64,000 nucleotides of DNA. It comes from Flammeovirgaceae bacterium BBD 1991-12. GTDB lineage: Bacteria > Bacteroidota > Bacteroidia > Cytophagales > Cyclobacteriaceae. The notes beneath the pieces were generated by a model, which did no database searches, was not told the DNA's origin, and worked only from the letters and a program-made list of their open reading frames with translations. The position numbers were made by a program, and so were the translations under genes. Position 1 is the stretch's first letter. Every line of letters starts with the position of its first letter. The stretch spans positions 1 to 64,000 of the forward strand of contig LYSV01000009.1 in NCBI GenBank assembly GCA_001657315.1, in the 5' to 3' direction. Shown in pieces: positions 1 through 9,028 of the stretch.

Positions 1-1
1 G

Positions 2-3000
2 GGGAATACGGTCACTTTCTTTTTTTATTCGGATGTAGATCTCAACAAGCGACAGCCCTACGATATTAAGGTCAATGAAAGGCCACTTCTTACCTTCCAG
101 GCCAGGGAGGATGGTACCATGGAGATCCTTGAAAACCCCGGGAAAGGGAATATAGAGTACATGCTGGTCAAAAGAGATCTCAATGGTGACGGTGTAGGGG
201 CCTTAAGGCTTACCGTCCCAAAGAGTATTGTTTCCAGCGGTACACAGGCCAAAATTTCAGTCTACGGGCATCACAAAGGAAGTAATTCCTGGTTTATGAT
301 CTTTAAGGTGCCCGATGCCATTTCACATTTGGCTATCGCCGCCGCACAGGAAGTCTCCTTTAAGATCCGTCAGTTCAACGATATGCTACTCATTGATGCT
401 CCACTCAGGCTGGCCGGTAAATCAATAAAGCTGGTGAGCGACAGGAAAAAAAGTGAGAAAGCCACTTTTAAGGTCCAGGGGGAATTGGCGAAAGCCTCCG
501 TGAAGATCGCCACACCTCAAAAGACCTTTGCCATCCATTTCGAAGGAGAAGTTTTTGAACTGGATATCGAGGACCCTTCCCGGGAGTTCAACCAGTCGGA
601 AGTGGTAGGAGAGTTTGTATATCACGTGCATTCACATGCTTCCAGCGACTGGTCCATGACGTTTAGCAGGTTTTACCGGCCGAAGCATTTTAAAACCTAT
701 TCCAACTTTTTTGATATGAAATATGCCCGCAGCAGGGTTTCTGTCATGAACTCCAGTCACCAGGACATTGCCTGGGTAGACCGGCCTGAAATATGCATCA
801 TCATGCGTGATACACTGCTGCTTACCCCCGTTTTAAAGGATGCCTTCGAGCGGGCGGACTATGGTTTTGACGTGGAAGATGCCCTCATGTTACGCGAGTA
901 CCTGGAAAGGCATCCGGATGCCACCGACAGGATAAGTGAATTGCTCAAAAGAAAGTTATTGTCCATCGGCGCTACATACAATTGCCCCTATGAAGATATG
1001 TATAGCGGTGAAGACCTCGTGCGCCAATTGTATGTAGGCAAACGATGGCTTAAAAGTACTTTTGACGGCTACGACTCAAAGGTGTACTGGAATGTGGATG
1101 TGCCCGGTAAAACCCTTCAAATGCCGCAGATATTAAAGAAGGCTGGGGTGGATTATATGGTCATTAGCCGCCATGCCAAAAGCTTCTTTCACTGGGGAAG
1201 TCCGGATGGCAGCACGGTATTCACGTATTCGCCGGGCCACTATGGTACCGATTTAATTCATCTTTCCCAGGATCGTGGAAATCAGCTGAAGTACGGCGCG
1301 GAGCAGGTCGTATGGTGGGGACAATACTCAGAGGAGAAGAATCATTACACGCCCTTGTTGTCCAGCCAGGACATGCTTCCTGCCATTGATTACTCGGGGT
1401 TTATTGATACCTGGAACGATAAGAAAAGCATCAAGGATGCCAATAGAAAAGAAAAAAAGATCTATCTGCCAAATATGGAGCTGATGACAGTGGATGAGTT
1501 CATGCCCCTCGCCGCTAAAAGTGTCGACCTGGTGGACACTATAGTGGGAGAACGTCCCAATGTATGGGTTTACATTCATGGTCCAACTCACCATACGGCA
1601 CTCACGGCCAGTAGAGAAGCTTCCAAACTACTGACCGCAGCAGAAAAATTCTCTACCGTATCCTACCTGCTAGACAAATCCAAAATGCCTTATCCCTCCG
1701 ACGCATTCGACCAGGCATGGCAAGACAAAGTATACCCTGATCATGGCTGGGGCGGACACGATGGGGATATCACGGATGGATTGTTTGAATCAAAATTTGT
1801 CAGTGCCAGGGTACAGGGGCGGCAATTGCTGGATAAGGCGCTTTCATTCCTGTCAGGCCGGGTGAATACTCAGGAAGGTGCAGGCACCCCGGTAGTGATT
1901 TTCAACAGCCTGTCATGGGAACGTACTGACCCGGTAACGGTAGAAATTAACCTGCCGCCAGGAATAGCCAAAAGCATCTCCGTGAAAGAAGCGAGTGGGA
2001 GGGAAGTGGTTTTACAGGTTTCCGACCTGGCACGTTACAGTAACGGCTACATCAGCCAAGCAAAGCTGACTTTCATAGCCGAAAAAGTACCGTCAGTGGG
2101 CTATAAAACCTTTTATGTTCATTATTCAGCCCCGGCGTCCAACTCACTTAATGACCTCGCCAAAGAAACATCCTATGAAAACTCTCACTACCGGCTCACT
2201 TTTACGGAAGGCGGACTCTCACAGGTATATGATAAAGCATTAGGGAAAGATCTGTTTGAAACAAAGGATTTCAAAACAGGAGAGATATTCACGTTGGAGT
2301 CTGTGGGGAACGGGGCAGGAGAGTTTGGTGACATTCAGCAACCTTTCATGAACGATTTTGATCAGGTAAGCATCCATGCACCCAGAGTGGAGAGGATCGA
2401 AAACGGGAGTGTCTTTACCACCTATCGCATCAAACAGCAGATACAGCATGCCATAGCCCAGCAGGATATTACGATCTACCACCAGCTCAAACGCATTCAA
2501 TTCGACCACAAACTACTCAACTGGAATGGGGAGCTCTACCGGGAGTTCCGTACTGCCTACCCGGTAAACATGGAAAATGCAACGATCACTTATGACGTGC
2601 CCTTTGGTGCTGTTCAGGTAGGGCGTGATGAAATCCATACCGCCGGTGAGCGCTACACGGCACTCTGTAAAGACGTGCACCCACGTGCCATCATGGATTG
2701 GATCTCGGCTTCCGATGAAGATATGACAGTCACGCTGAGCTCTTCGGTAGCGGCAGCGGATTGGATAGACCCCACCAAAGAGAATGACAAGGCGGTGATC
2801 CAGCACCTGCTTCTGGCCAGCCGCAAGTCCTGCCATTGGGAAGGGAACTTATATTCCCAGGAGGGGAGCCATAGCTACTCCCACATACTGACTTCTTCAG
2901 CAGCAGGAGATAAGTCGGGAAGCCTTATAGCGGAGCAGTATAACGAACCACTTTTTGTAGTATACAACCCGGAAAGATCCGCAAAAGCGGGCTTACCTGA

Positions 3001-3250
3001 TGAAGAAAGCTTTTTTACCGCACAGGGAAATGACGTGATCGTTTCTGCTATCAAAAAAGCGGAAGATTCTGATGATGTCGTGTTCCGGCTTTACAATCGG
3101 GAAGGTAAGGGTACAGATATGAACATTAAATCATGGTTTGACTATCGGCGAATGTACCAAACCAACATTATCGAAGAAGATCCGCAGGAGATAAAACAAT
3201 TGAGCCTGGGCAAATACGCTATTGAGACATTACTTTTGGAGATAAAATAA
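2..3250 (+). CDS. GH38-family alpha-mannosidase-like protein (5' end outside window)
   Basis: This is a retaining alpha-mannosidase-like enzyme that would remove alpha-mannose from glycans. The frame is open to the left edge of the window, and the residues before the first in-window ATG (119) align with the N-terminal domain of the second GH38 protein at 17607, so the gene starts outside the window. A zinc-site motif SSHQDIAW (His and Asp) lies near residue 250 of the visible part. YWNVDVPG follows with the likely nucleophile Asp, and HGPTHHTA further on. The large C-terminal beta-rich half is typical of GH38. The canonical FGHS text of class II mannosidases is absent, so substrate specificity is uncertain. 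It is followed after 59 bases by a solute-binding-like gene and probably leads the operon 1-6428. The family is sure; the linkage cleaved is not. Confidence 0.85.
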   Translation, partial: GNTVTFFFYSDVDLNKRQPYDIKVNERPLLTFQAREDGTMEILENPGKGNIEYMLVKRDLNGDGVGALRLTVPKSIVSSGTQAKISVYGHHKGSNSWFMIFKVPDAISHLAIAAAQEVSFKIRQFNDMLLIDAPLRLAGKSIKLVSDRKKSEKATFKVQGELAKASVKIATPQKTFAIHFEGEVFELDIEDPSREFNQSEVVGEFVYHVHSHASSDWSMTFSRFYRPKHFKTYSNFFDMKYARSRVSVMNSSHQDIAWVDRPEICIIMRDTLLLTPVLKDAFERADYGFDVEDALMLREYLERHPDATDRISELLKRKLLSIGATYNCPYEDMYSGEDLVRQLYVGKRWLKSTFDGYDSKVYWNVDVPGKTLQMPQILKKAGVDYMVISRHAKSFFHWGSPDGSTVFTYSPGHYGTDLIHLSQDRGNQLKYGAEQVVWWGQYSEEKNHYTPLLSSQDMLPAIDYSGFIDTWNDKKSIKDANRKEKKIYLPNMELMTVDEFMPLAAKSVDLVDTIVGERPNVWVYIHGPTHHTALTASREASKLLTAAEKFSTVSYLLDKSKMPYPSDAFDQAWQDKVYPDHGWGGHDGDITDGLFESKFVSARVQGRQLLDKALSFLSGRVNTQEGAGTPVVIFNSLSWERTDPVTVEINLPPGIAKSISVKEASGREVVLQVSDLARYSNGYISQAKLTFIAEKVPSVGYKTFYVHYSAPASNSLNDLAKETSYENSHYRLTFTEGGLSQVYDKALGKDLFETKDFKTGEIFTLESVGNGAGEFGDIQQPFMNDFDQVSIHAPRVERIENGSVFTTYRIKQQIQHAIAQQDITIYHQLKRIQFDHKLLNWNGELYREFRTAYPVNMENATITYDVPFGAVQVGRDEIHTAGERYTALCKDVHPRAIMDWISASDEDMTVTLSSSVAAADWIDPTKENDKAVIQHLLLASRKSCHWEGNLYSQEGSHSYSHILTSSAAGDKSGSLIAEQYNEPLFVVYNPERSAKAGLPDEESFFTAQGNDVIVSAIKKAEDSDDVVFRLYNREGKGTDMNIKSWFDYRRMYQTNIIEEDPQEIKQLSLGKYAIETLLLEIK

Positions 3251-3309
3251 GAGAGAGGATCAGACAGTCCACTATGTAAAAAAGGACATAACTATCAAAA
3301 ATGGCATAA

Positions 3310-4452
3310 ATGATCGAATTGAGAGGAATAGCATGGGATCACCCAAGAGGTTATGAACCATTGATCGCACTTTCCCGGCTATATTCGGAAGTGCATGCCA
3401 ATGTTCAGATAAAATGGGATGTACGTTCTCTCAAGGAGTTTGGCGATATGCCCATTGAGGATCTGATAGAACGTTACGATCTTATTACCATCGATCATCC
3501 CTACATGGGACAGGCACATGAGAATAAGCTGCTGCTTAACCTGAAACCCTATCTTTCATCCTATGTGTTGGATGTTCACAGAGAACAATCCGTAGGCCCT
3601 TGTTTCCAGGCTTATTTTTTTGATGATCATCTGTATGCGCTGCCCATTGATGCGGCGGCGTTGGTGGCTGCGTACCGTAAGGACCTGATGGAAAGGTATC
3701 AGCTCTCCCTGCCCGGGACATGGGCCGGACTTAAACGTTTTTACAATGAGATGCCTAAAGGCTATTACGTAGCGTGGCCTCTTTGTCCGACAGATCTGTG
3801 GTGTTCTTTCCTGACACTGTGTGCACAGAATAAAGGACGTGATTTTATCCGGGACTATACAGTGGATGAACAGGCCGGGATCACTGCTCTGGAGGAATTA
3901 AAATTCCATTTGCAATACCTGCACCATGATTCCATCCATTGGAACCCTGTACAGATCCTGGACCGGATGAGTCAGGAAGATGAGATCATCTACTCCCCCT
4001 GCTTATTCGGCTACTCCAACTATGCCCGTAAAGGATATGCTCCCAGGCTGGTGCATTTTTCCAATAGCCCCAAAAACCCTCAAAACGACATCTCAACCCT
4101 TCTTGGCGGGGTAGGTCTGGCAATTTCAGCCCATTGTGAAGCAATAAAAGAAGCAGTTGATTTTGTGAACTATGTTGCCCACCCTGATAACCAGGCAGGG
4201 GCCTACCTGCTGAATGCCGGGCAGCCCGGGAACCTCCACGCCTGGAAAAGTAAAGAAAGCAATATTCTTTGCAGTAACTTCTTCAGTGATACCCTGGAAA
4301 CGCTCGAAAAAGCCTATGTTCGTCCACAACATCCGGGTTGGAATAATTTTCAGGAACAGGGAGCCGATCTTTTGCACAAAGGATTGGTTAAAAATGAGTC
4401 CCCGGAAACAATGATCAAACAACTGAACGAACTATATAAATCCATACTGTAA
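3310..4452 (+). CDS. extracellular solute-binding-like protein without signal peptide
   Basis: This 380-residue protein resembles family 1 (sugar) ABC solute-binding proteins. The N-terminal half has the alternating beta/alpha pattern with a YDLITIDHPYMG segment. The middle contains LYALPIDAAALVAAYRKDLM, the typical hinge-region pattern around the ligand site. The C-terminal part has AHPDNQAGAYLLNAGQPGN, as in substrate-binding proteins. Unusually, the N terminus (MIELRGIAWDHPRGYEPLIA) begins directly in the mature domain with neither signal peptide nor lipobox, and no ABC permease or ATPase is nearby. It could be a cytoplasmic ligand-binding protein, or the start may be mis-set, although no upstream in-frame leader was seen. 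It is followed, one base after its stop, by an enoyl-CoA hydratase gene. The fold is probable; the role is unknown. Confidence 0.7.
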   Translation: MIELRGIAWDHPRGYEPLIALSRLYSEVHANVQIKWDVRSLKEFGDMPIEDLIERYDLITIDHPYMGQAHENKLLLNLKPYLSSYVLDVHREQSVGPCFQAYFFDDHLYALPIDAAALVAAYRKDLMERYQLSLPGTWAGLKRFYNEMPKGYYVAWPLCPTDLWCSFLTLCAQNKGRDFIRDYTVDEQAGITALEELKFHLQYLHHDSIHWNPVQILDRMSQEDEIIYSPCLFGYSNYARKGYAPRLVHFSNSPKNPQNDISTLLGGVGLAISAHCEAIKEAVDFVNYVAHPDNQAGAYLLNAGQPGNLHAWKSKESNILCSNFFSDTLETLEKAYVRPQHPGWNNFQEQGADLLHKGLVKNESPETMIKQLNELYKSIL

Positions 4453-4453
4453 C

Positions 4454-5227
4454 ATGACGGGTAGTTACGAGCATATTGAGATCCTTTTGAAAGATGATCT
4501 TGCCTTCCTGGTATTCAACCGCCCCGATCAACTTAATGCCATGAACAGAAAGATGATGGGGGAGATCATTAAAGGCATCGGAGAAATCAATTTAAACGAA
4601 CAGGTGAGGGTTGCTGTGATCAGGGGGAAAGGACGGGCCTTTATGGCCGGGGCAGATATCAAGGAATATGCCAGCCAGACCCCTGAAGAGTTCAGGTCAT
4701 TTCAGGAAAATGGGAAAAACCTCTACGAATCGATTGAGGGATCGGACAAGCCATGGATCGCGGCAGTAGATGGTTTCGCCCTTGGAGGTGGATGTGAGAT
4801 CGCACTGGCCTGTGATCTGATCCTTGCTTCACACCGCTCCAAAATGGGGTTGCCTGAAGTACACCTCGGCCTCATTCCCGGGGGTGGGGGCACACAGCGT
4901 TTGACCCAAAAAGTCGGGATCAACCGTGCAAAGGAAATGCTCTTTACCGGCGGGCAATATACTGCTACAGAGCTGCATGGCTGGGGAATAGTGAATCGTG
5001 TTTTCGATGATGAAAAATTTGACGGGGAAGTACAGGCTTTTGCAAAAAAACTGGCGCGCAGGTCAACACAGTCCATTGCTCAGCTGAAGCGGCTGACCCG
5101 GTTAAGTTTGACCAGTACTCCCTTCGGGGACCGTATTAACGAAGAAGCCCGCACGGTAGAAAAACTCTTCCTGACCGATGAGGCCCAACACGCGATTAAA
5201 GCATTTGCCTCAAAAACCAAAAGCTGA
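4454..5227 (+). CDS. enoyl-CoA hydratase/isomerase (crotonase) family protein
   Basis: This 257-residue crotonase-fold enzyme would hydrate or isomerise an acyl-CoA double bond in the cytosol. The oxyanion-hole motifs are clear: GKGRAFMAGADIKE near residue 60, and FALGGGCEIALACD near residue 110. The latter carries the first catalytic Glu, and the second sits in MGLPEVHLGLIPGGGGTQRL near residue 140. Both catalytic acids of classical hydratases are thus present. The gene starts one base after the solute-binding-like gene and ends four bases before a family III CoA-transferase. That arrangement recalls CaiD-CaiB pairs, so the true substrate may be a short or unusual acyl-CoA rather than a fatty acid. 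No thiolase or acyl-CoA dehydrogenase is present in the window. Confidence 0.88.
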   Translation: MTGSYEHIEILLKDDLAFLVFNRPDQLNAMNRKMMGEIIKGIGEINLNEQVRVAVIRGKGRAFMAGADIKEYASQTPEEFRSFQENGKNLYESIEGSDKPWIAAVDGFALGGGCEIALACDLILASHRSKMGLPEVHLGLIPGGGGTQRLTQKVGINRAKEMLFTGGQYTATELHGWGIVNRVFDDEKFDGEVQAFAKKLARRSTQSIAQLKRLTRLSLTSTPFGDRINEEARTVEKLFLTDEAQHAIKAFASKTKS

Positions 5228-5231
5228 ACGG

Positions 5232-6428
5232 ATGGAAAAACACGGCCCGTTAAAAGGATTGATCATTGCTGATTTTTCACAATTGGCACAGGGACCTTTT
5301 GCTACCCAAATGCTCAGCGATATGGGGGCCGAGGTGGTGAAGATCGAACCGGTAACGGGTGATTGGATGAGGCACTATTCCTATGGCAACCTTTACCCGG
5401 AAGGGGAAAGCATTTCATTTGTGAGCTTCAATCGAAATAAGCGCAGCATCGCCCTCAACCTCAAAGATCCTGAACAAAAAAAGATCGCCATCGGGATCAT
5501 TCGAAAGTCTGATATTTTGGTCGAGAACTTTCGTCCCGGAGTGATGGAGAGATTGGATCTTGGCTATGATAAAATGAAGACCATCAACCCGCGGCTCGTG
5601 TATTGCTCCAGTTCCGGTTATGGGGCTTCCGGCCCTTATCTTAAACGGCCGGGACAGGACCTGATGGCACAATCTATATCCGGTAGTGCTGCATTGAATG
5701 GAAAAAAAGGAGATATTCCAATGGCTACAGCTGTAGGCCAGGCTGATCTGCTTACCAGTTTGTTCATTGTTCAATCCGTACTGGCAGCTGTTTATTCCAG
5801 GGAAAAAACAGGGAGAGGTCAAAAGATCGAAGCCAATCTGTTGAATTCTGCCGTAGGTTTTCATGTGCAGGAAATAACAGCTTTTTTACACAAGGGAAGC
5901 AACCCTGAACGCAGTGAAAGTGGCATTCCCAACCCCTGGCTGGGGGCACCCTATGGGATCTATCATACGAAAGACGGGTACCTGTCCGTTGGGATGAACT
6001 CCGTTCGAAAACTGGCCCGGGTGATGAGTTTTGCGAAGTACGATTCAGATGAATTTGAATCCAATAACATCATGGAAAACCGGGACGGGATCAGAAGGGA
6101 TTTTGAGGAGGTTTTTCGTCAAAAGACGACCAGTGAATGGCTGGATACTTTGCTTGCAAATGATATCTGGTGCTCTCAGGTAAATACTTTTGAGGAGATG
6201 GTAGAAGATCCCCAGATCAAACACAACAACATGATCCTGGAGTACGAGCATCCTACTGTAGGAACAGTGAAAACCACCGGTTTTCCGGTTTCTTTCAGCG
6301 ATACACCGCAGCGGATTTCCAGGCCCGCGCCGCTGCTCAACGAGCATGCTGCAGAAATTCTCAAAGAGTTTTGTGAGTACGATGATCATCAGGTTAACGA
6401 CTTTTTGTTAAAAGACAGTACAGGATAA
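5232..6428 (+). CDS. CaiB/BaiF family (class III) CoA-transferase
   Basis: This 398-residue family III CoA-transferase moves CoA between carboxylic acids through an aspartyl-CoA thioester. The N terminus LKGLIIADFSQLAQGPFATQ, then DMGAEVVKIEP, FNRNKRSIALNLKDP and VENFRPGVMERLG-like text, are family hallmarks. The catalytic Asp lies in RPGQDLMAQSISG near residue 145. The start chosen is the ATG at 5232, just after the crotonase stop. An upstream in-frame ATG at 5178 would overlap the crotonase gene and add 18 non-conserved residues. It is the last gene of the first operon, followed by a 245-bp gap with a LacI-type operator. A second CoA-transferase of the same family is at 21923. The acid substrate is unknown. 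Confidence 0.9.
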   Translation: MEKHGPLKGLIIADFSQLAQGPFATQMLSDMGAEVVKIEPVTGDWMRHYSYGNLYPEGESISFVSFNRNKRSIALNLKDPEQKKIAIGIIRKSDILVENFRPGVMERLDLGYDKMKTINPRLVYCSSSGYGASGPYLKRPGQDLMAQSISGSAALNGKKGDIPMATAVGQADLLTSLFIVQSVLAAVYSREKTGRGQKIEANLLNSAVGFHVQEITAFLHKGSNPERSESGIPNPWLGAPYGIYHTKDGYLSVGMNSVRKLARVMSFAKYDSDEFESNNIMENRDGIRRDFEEVFRQKTTSEWLDTLLANDIWCSQVNTFEEMVEDPQIKHNNMILEYEHPTVGTVKTTGFPVSFSDTPQRISRPAPLLNEHAAEILKEFCEYDDHQVNDFLLKDSTG

Positions 6429-6507
6429 CCGATCCGGTATCAACACGGTCACATAACACATACCTTATAAATAGCTGATCTAATATAAAAAGAGTTTTTT
6501 GTTTTCA

Positions 6508-6525
6508 AACTAAACCGATTTAGTT
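6508..6525. promoter_or_regulatory. LacI-type operator upstream of MFS/GH130 operon
   Basis: An 18-base near-perfect palindrome, AACTAAACCGATTTAGTT, with the CG centre typical of LacI-family operators. Eight of nine half-site pairs match. It lies about 150 bases before the MFS transporter start and shares nearly all its bases with the site at 17555 upstream of the second GH38 gene. The binding protein is not encoded in the window, so the regulator family is inferred from operator style. Confidence 0.65.
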
Positions 6526-6673
6526 ATATTCGTTTAATAAACCTGTCAGATTTAATAACCACAAATTCTGACAATAGGAATACAACAGCGCGATAGAAAA
6601 AGAAGGTTGATCGGTGGTACTTTTTTCATTGGTCATCATGATCTCTTGAAGGGGTGGTTTTAGAATTCAGGAA

Positions 6674-8014
6674 ATGACTGGCACAGAATCTCAATTATTG
6701 ATGACCAGAACCGAAGATAAGCCTACCAACCCGGTTTTCTGGATCCCTACAGTATATTTTGCTATGGGCCTTCCCTTTATTGCCCTGGCACAGGCTTCAA
6801 CATTGATGTTCAAAAATATGGGGATCACAGATACGAAGATCGCTTTCTGGACATCGGCGATCATGATGCCCTGGACACTGAAACCACTCTGGAGCCCTGC
6901 ACTCGAAATGTTCCGTACCAAGAAATACTTCGTATTGGTCACGCAGATCGTTACAGGTGTGTTTTTTGCCCTCACAGCCTTTTCCTTACAGCTTCCGGAT
7001 TTCTTTGCCTATGCCATCGGCCTGTTGGCGGTAGTTGCCGTGAGTGGCTCTACCCACGACATAGCCACCGATGGCCTTTATATGGACGTGCTGGATGCAC
7101 AGGATCAGGCGAAATACATCGGGTGGCAGGGAGCGGCCTACAACCTGGCCAAGATCCTTGTAGGGGGTGCTTTCATCTACATAGCCGGACAACTGGAAGA
7201 GAAGCTCGGTATAGTACAGGCCTGGACCGTGGTGATGGGGGCTTTCGGTGCACTTATGATCGCGATCGGCTTCTACCACAGCCGTATTTTACCCACTGGA
7301 AAGACAGCCGGGGGTGTACGGACTTTCCGTGAGGGGATCGATACCCTGGTGGAGGTGCTGAAGGGGTTTTTTACAAAAAAATATGCCTGGGTATACATTG
7401 GATTTATTCTGCTGTACCGGTTTGCCGAGGGGTTTGCCATCAAAATTGTGCAACTCTTTTTTAAAGCCCCTGTTTCGGAAGGTGGCTTAGGGTTGACCAC
7501 ATCCGAAATTGGGTTGGTCTACGGCGTGTTTGGAGCAGCTGCTTTTGTGATTGGCTCATTACTGGCCGGTTATGTTATCGCCGCAAAAGGTTTGAGGAAA
7601 ACCCTGTTCATCATGTGCTGCTGTCTTAACCTTCCTTTTTTAGGGTATGCTGCATTGGCTGTTTTCCAGCCTGAAAATATTTACCTGGTAGGACTTGCGG
7701 CCGTTACCGATTACTTCGGTTATGGTTTTGGGTTCGTGGGGCTGATCCTCTTTATGATGCAGCAGGTTGCTCCGGGAAAATACAAAATGGCGCACTATGC
7801 CTTCGCTTCCGGGATCATGAACTTGGGGTTCATGTTACCCGCAATGATCAGTGGGTATTTAAGTGATTGGCTGGGGTATAAAAACTTTTTCATTTGGGTA
7901 TTGATCGCCACTGTTCCTTCACTGCTGGCGGCATGGTTTGTGCCATTTGCCCACCCCGACAATCAGGAAATACGAGAAAACAAAAATGATGGAAATAAAA
8001 AAAATCAAAGATGA
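6674..8014 (+). CDS. MFS transporter, AmpG/PAT-like, probably for a mannosyl-GlcNAc type oligosaccharide
   Basis: This 446-residue inner-membrane permease has about twelve hydrophobic segments. Early text [14 protein letters not shown] and [14 protein letters not shown] resemble the AmpG-type branch of the major facilitator superfamily, which carries sugar-peptide and sugar cargo. Its stop overlaps the start of the GH130 gene (ATGA), implying translational coupling and a shared substrate. From knowledge of Bacteroides N-glycan loci, where an MFS permease accompanies a mannosyl-GlcNAc phosphorylase, the likely cargo is a beta-mannosyl-GlcNAc disaccharide or similar. That assignment is inference. 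The gene is preceded by a LacI-type operator and begins the second transcription unit. ATG 6674 was chosen; a Met ten residues later is a possible alternative. Confidence 0.85.
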   Translation: MTGTESQLLMTRTEDKPTNPVFWIPTVYFAMGLPFIALAQASTLMFKNMGITDTKIAFWTSAIMMPWTLKPLWSPALEMFRTKKYFVLVTQIVTGVFFALTAFSLQLPDFFAYAIGLLAVVAVSGSTHDIATDGLYMDVLDAQDQAKYIGWQGAAYNLAKILVGGAFIYIAGQLEEKLGIVQAWTVVMGAFGALMIAIGFYHSRILPTGKTAGGVRTFREGIDTLVEVLKGFFTKKYAWVYIGFILLYRFAEGFAIKIVQLFFKAPVSEGGLGLTTSEIGLVYGVFGAAAFVIGSLLAGYVIAAKGLRKTLFIMCCCLNLPFLGYAALAVFQPENIYLVGLAAVTDYFGYGFGFVGLILFMMQQVAPGKYKMAHYAFASGIMNLGFMLPAMISGYLSDWLGYKNFFIWVLIATVPSLLAAWFVPFAHPDNQEIRENKNDGNKKNQR

Positions 8015-8997
8015 GTAGTCTGACAACAGCGGCCAGCCTGGTAAAAGTGCCCTGGGAGGAACGACCAGTCGGTTCTTCTCATGTCATGTGGCGGTATTCT
8101 GCCAACCCGATCATAGGCAGATACGATATACCTGCCTCCAATAGTATTTTCAACAGCGCAGTAGTGCCCTTCAGGGATGGTTTTGCGGGTGTTTTCCGTT
8201 GTGACAATAAAGCCATTCAGATGAATATTTTTGCCGGTTTCAGCGATGATGCTATCCACTGGAAAATTAATCATCAACCTATAGAAATGATCCCTGGAAA
8301 TACCCAGATGATCTCTTCGGATTACAAGTACGACCCACGGGTTACCTTTATTGAAGATCGTTACTGGATCACCTGGTGCAATGGGTTTCATGGTCCCACC
8401 ATTGGTATTGCCTACACCTTTGACTTTGAGACTTTTCTCATGTGTGAAAATGCGTTTCTCCCCTTCAATCGGAACGGGGTGCTTTTCCCTGAAAAGATCA
8501 ATGGGAAATACGCCATGCTTAGCCGCCCCAGCGATAACGGGCACACCCCTTTTGGAGATATCTTCATCAGCTATAGTCCTGATATGAAATACTGGGGGGA
8601 GCATCGCTGTGTGATGAAAGTAGCCCCTTTTGAACTGAGTGCGTGGCAAAGTACCAAAATTGGCGCCGGTTCCGTCCCTATTCGCACGGAGGAGGGCTGG
8701 CTGATATTTTATCACGGTGTGATCAATACAGCTAACGGCTTTCGCTATTCCATGGGAGCAGCATTGCTGGACCTGGAGTGCCCGGATAAGGTATTGTACC
8801 GCACTCAGCCTTATTTACTTGCCCCGGCGGAGTTATATGAGCTTACCGGGGATGTACCCAATGTAGTCTTTCCATGTGCAGCGCTCACAGATGGTGAAAA
8901 GATCGCTGTTTATTATGGAGCGGCCGACACGGTGGTGGCTGTGGCTTTTGGCTATCAGTCAGAGATCATTTCTTTTATTAAATCTAATTCTATTTAA
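8011..8997 (+). CDS. GH130 family beta-mannoside phosphorylase/hydrolase
   Basis: This 328-residue five-bladed-propeller enzyme belongs to glycoside hydrolase family 130, whose members cleave beta-mannosides, mostly by phosphorolysis to mannose-1-phosphate. Recognisable family text: RYSANPIIG near residue 28, [25 protein letters not shown] with the likely catalytic Asp near residue 110, [24 protein letters not shown] and GWLIFYHGV. There is no signal peptide, so it works in the cytosol on imported sugar. It overlaps the upstream MFS gene by four bases and is followed 31 bases later by a GlcN6P deaminase fusion. That context suggests mannosyl-GlcNAc as substrate, as established for some Bacteroides GH130 enzymes. 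Phosphorylase versus hydrolase cannot be settled by eye. Confidence 0.88.
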   Translation: MSSLTTAASLVKVPWEERPVGSSHVMWRYSANPIIGRYDIPASNSIFNSAVVPFRDGFAGVFRCDNKAIQMNIFAGFSDDAIHWKINHQPIEMIPGNTQMISSDYKYDPRVTFIEDRYWITWCNGFHGPTIGIAYTFDFETFLMCENAFLPFNRNGVLFPEKINGKYAMLSRPSDNGHTPFGDIFISYSPDMKYWGEHRCVMKVAPFELSAWQSTKIGAGSVPIRTEEGWLIFYHGVINTANGFRYSMGAALLDLECPDKVLYRTQPYLLAPAELYELTGDVPNVVFPCAALTDGEKIAVYYGAADTVVAVAFGYQSEIISFIKSNSI

Positions 8998-9028
8998 CAC
9001 AGCAAACTCAAATAAATACTTCATAATA

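Noticed and set aside
8005-8715. Long open frame on the minus strand opposite the GH130 gene
   Set aside because: It lies fully under a gene with clear family motifs, and the translated text has no protein-like pattern.
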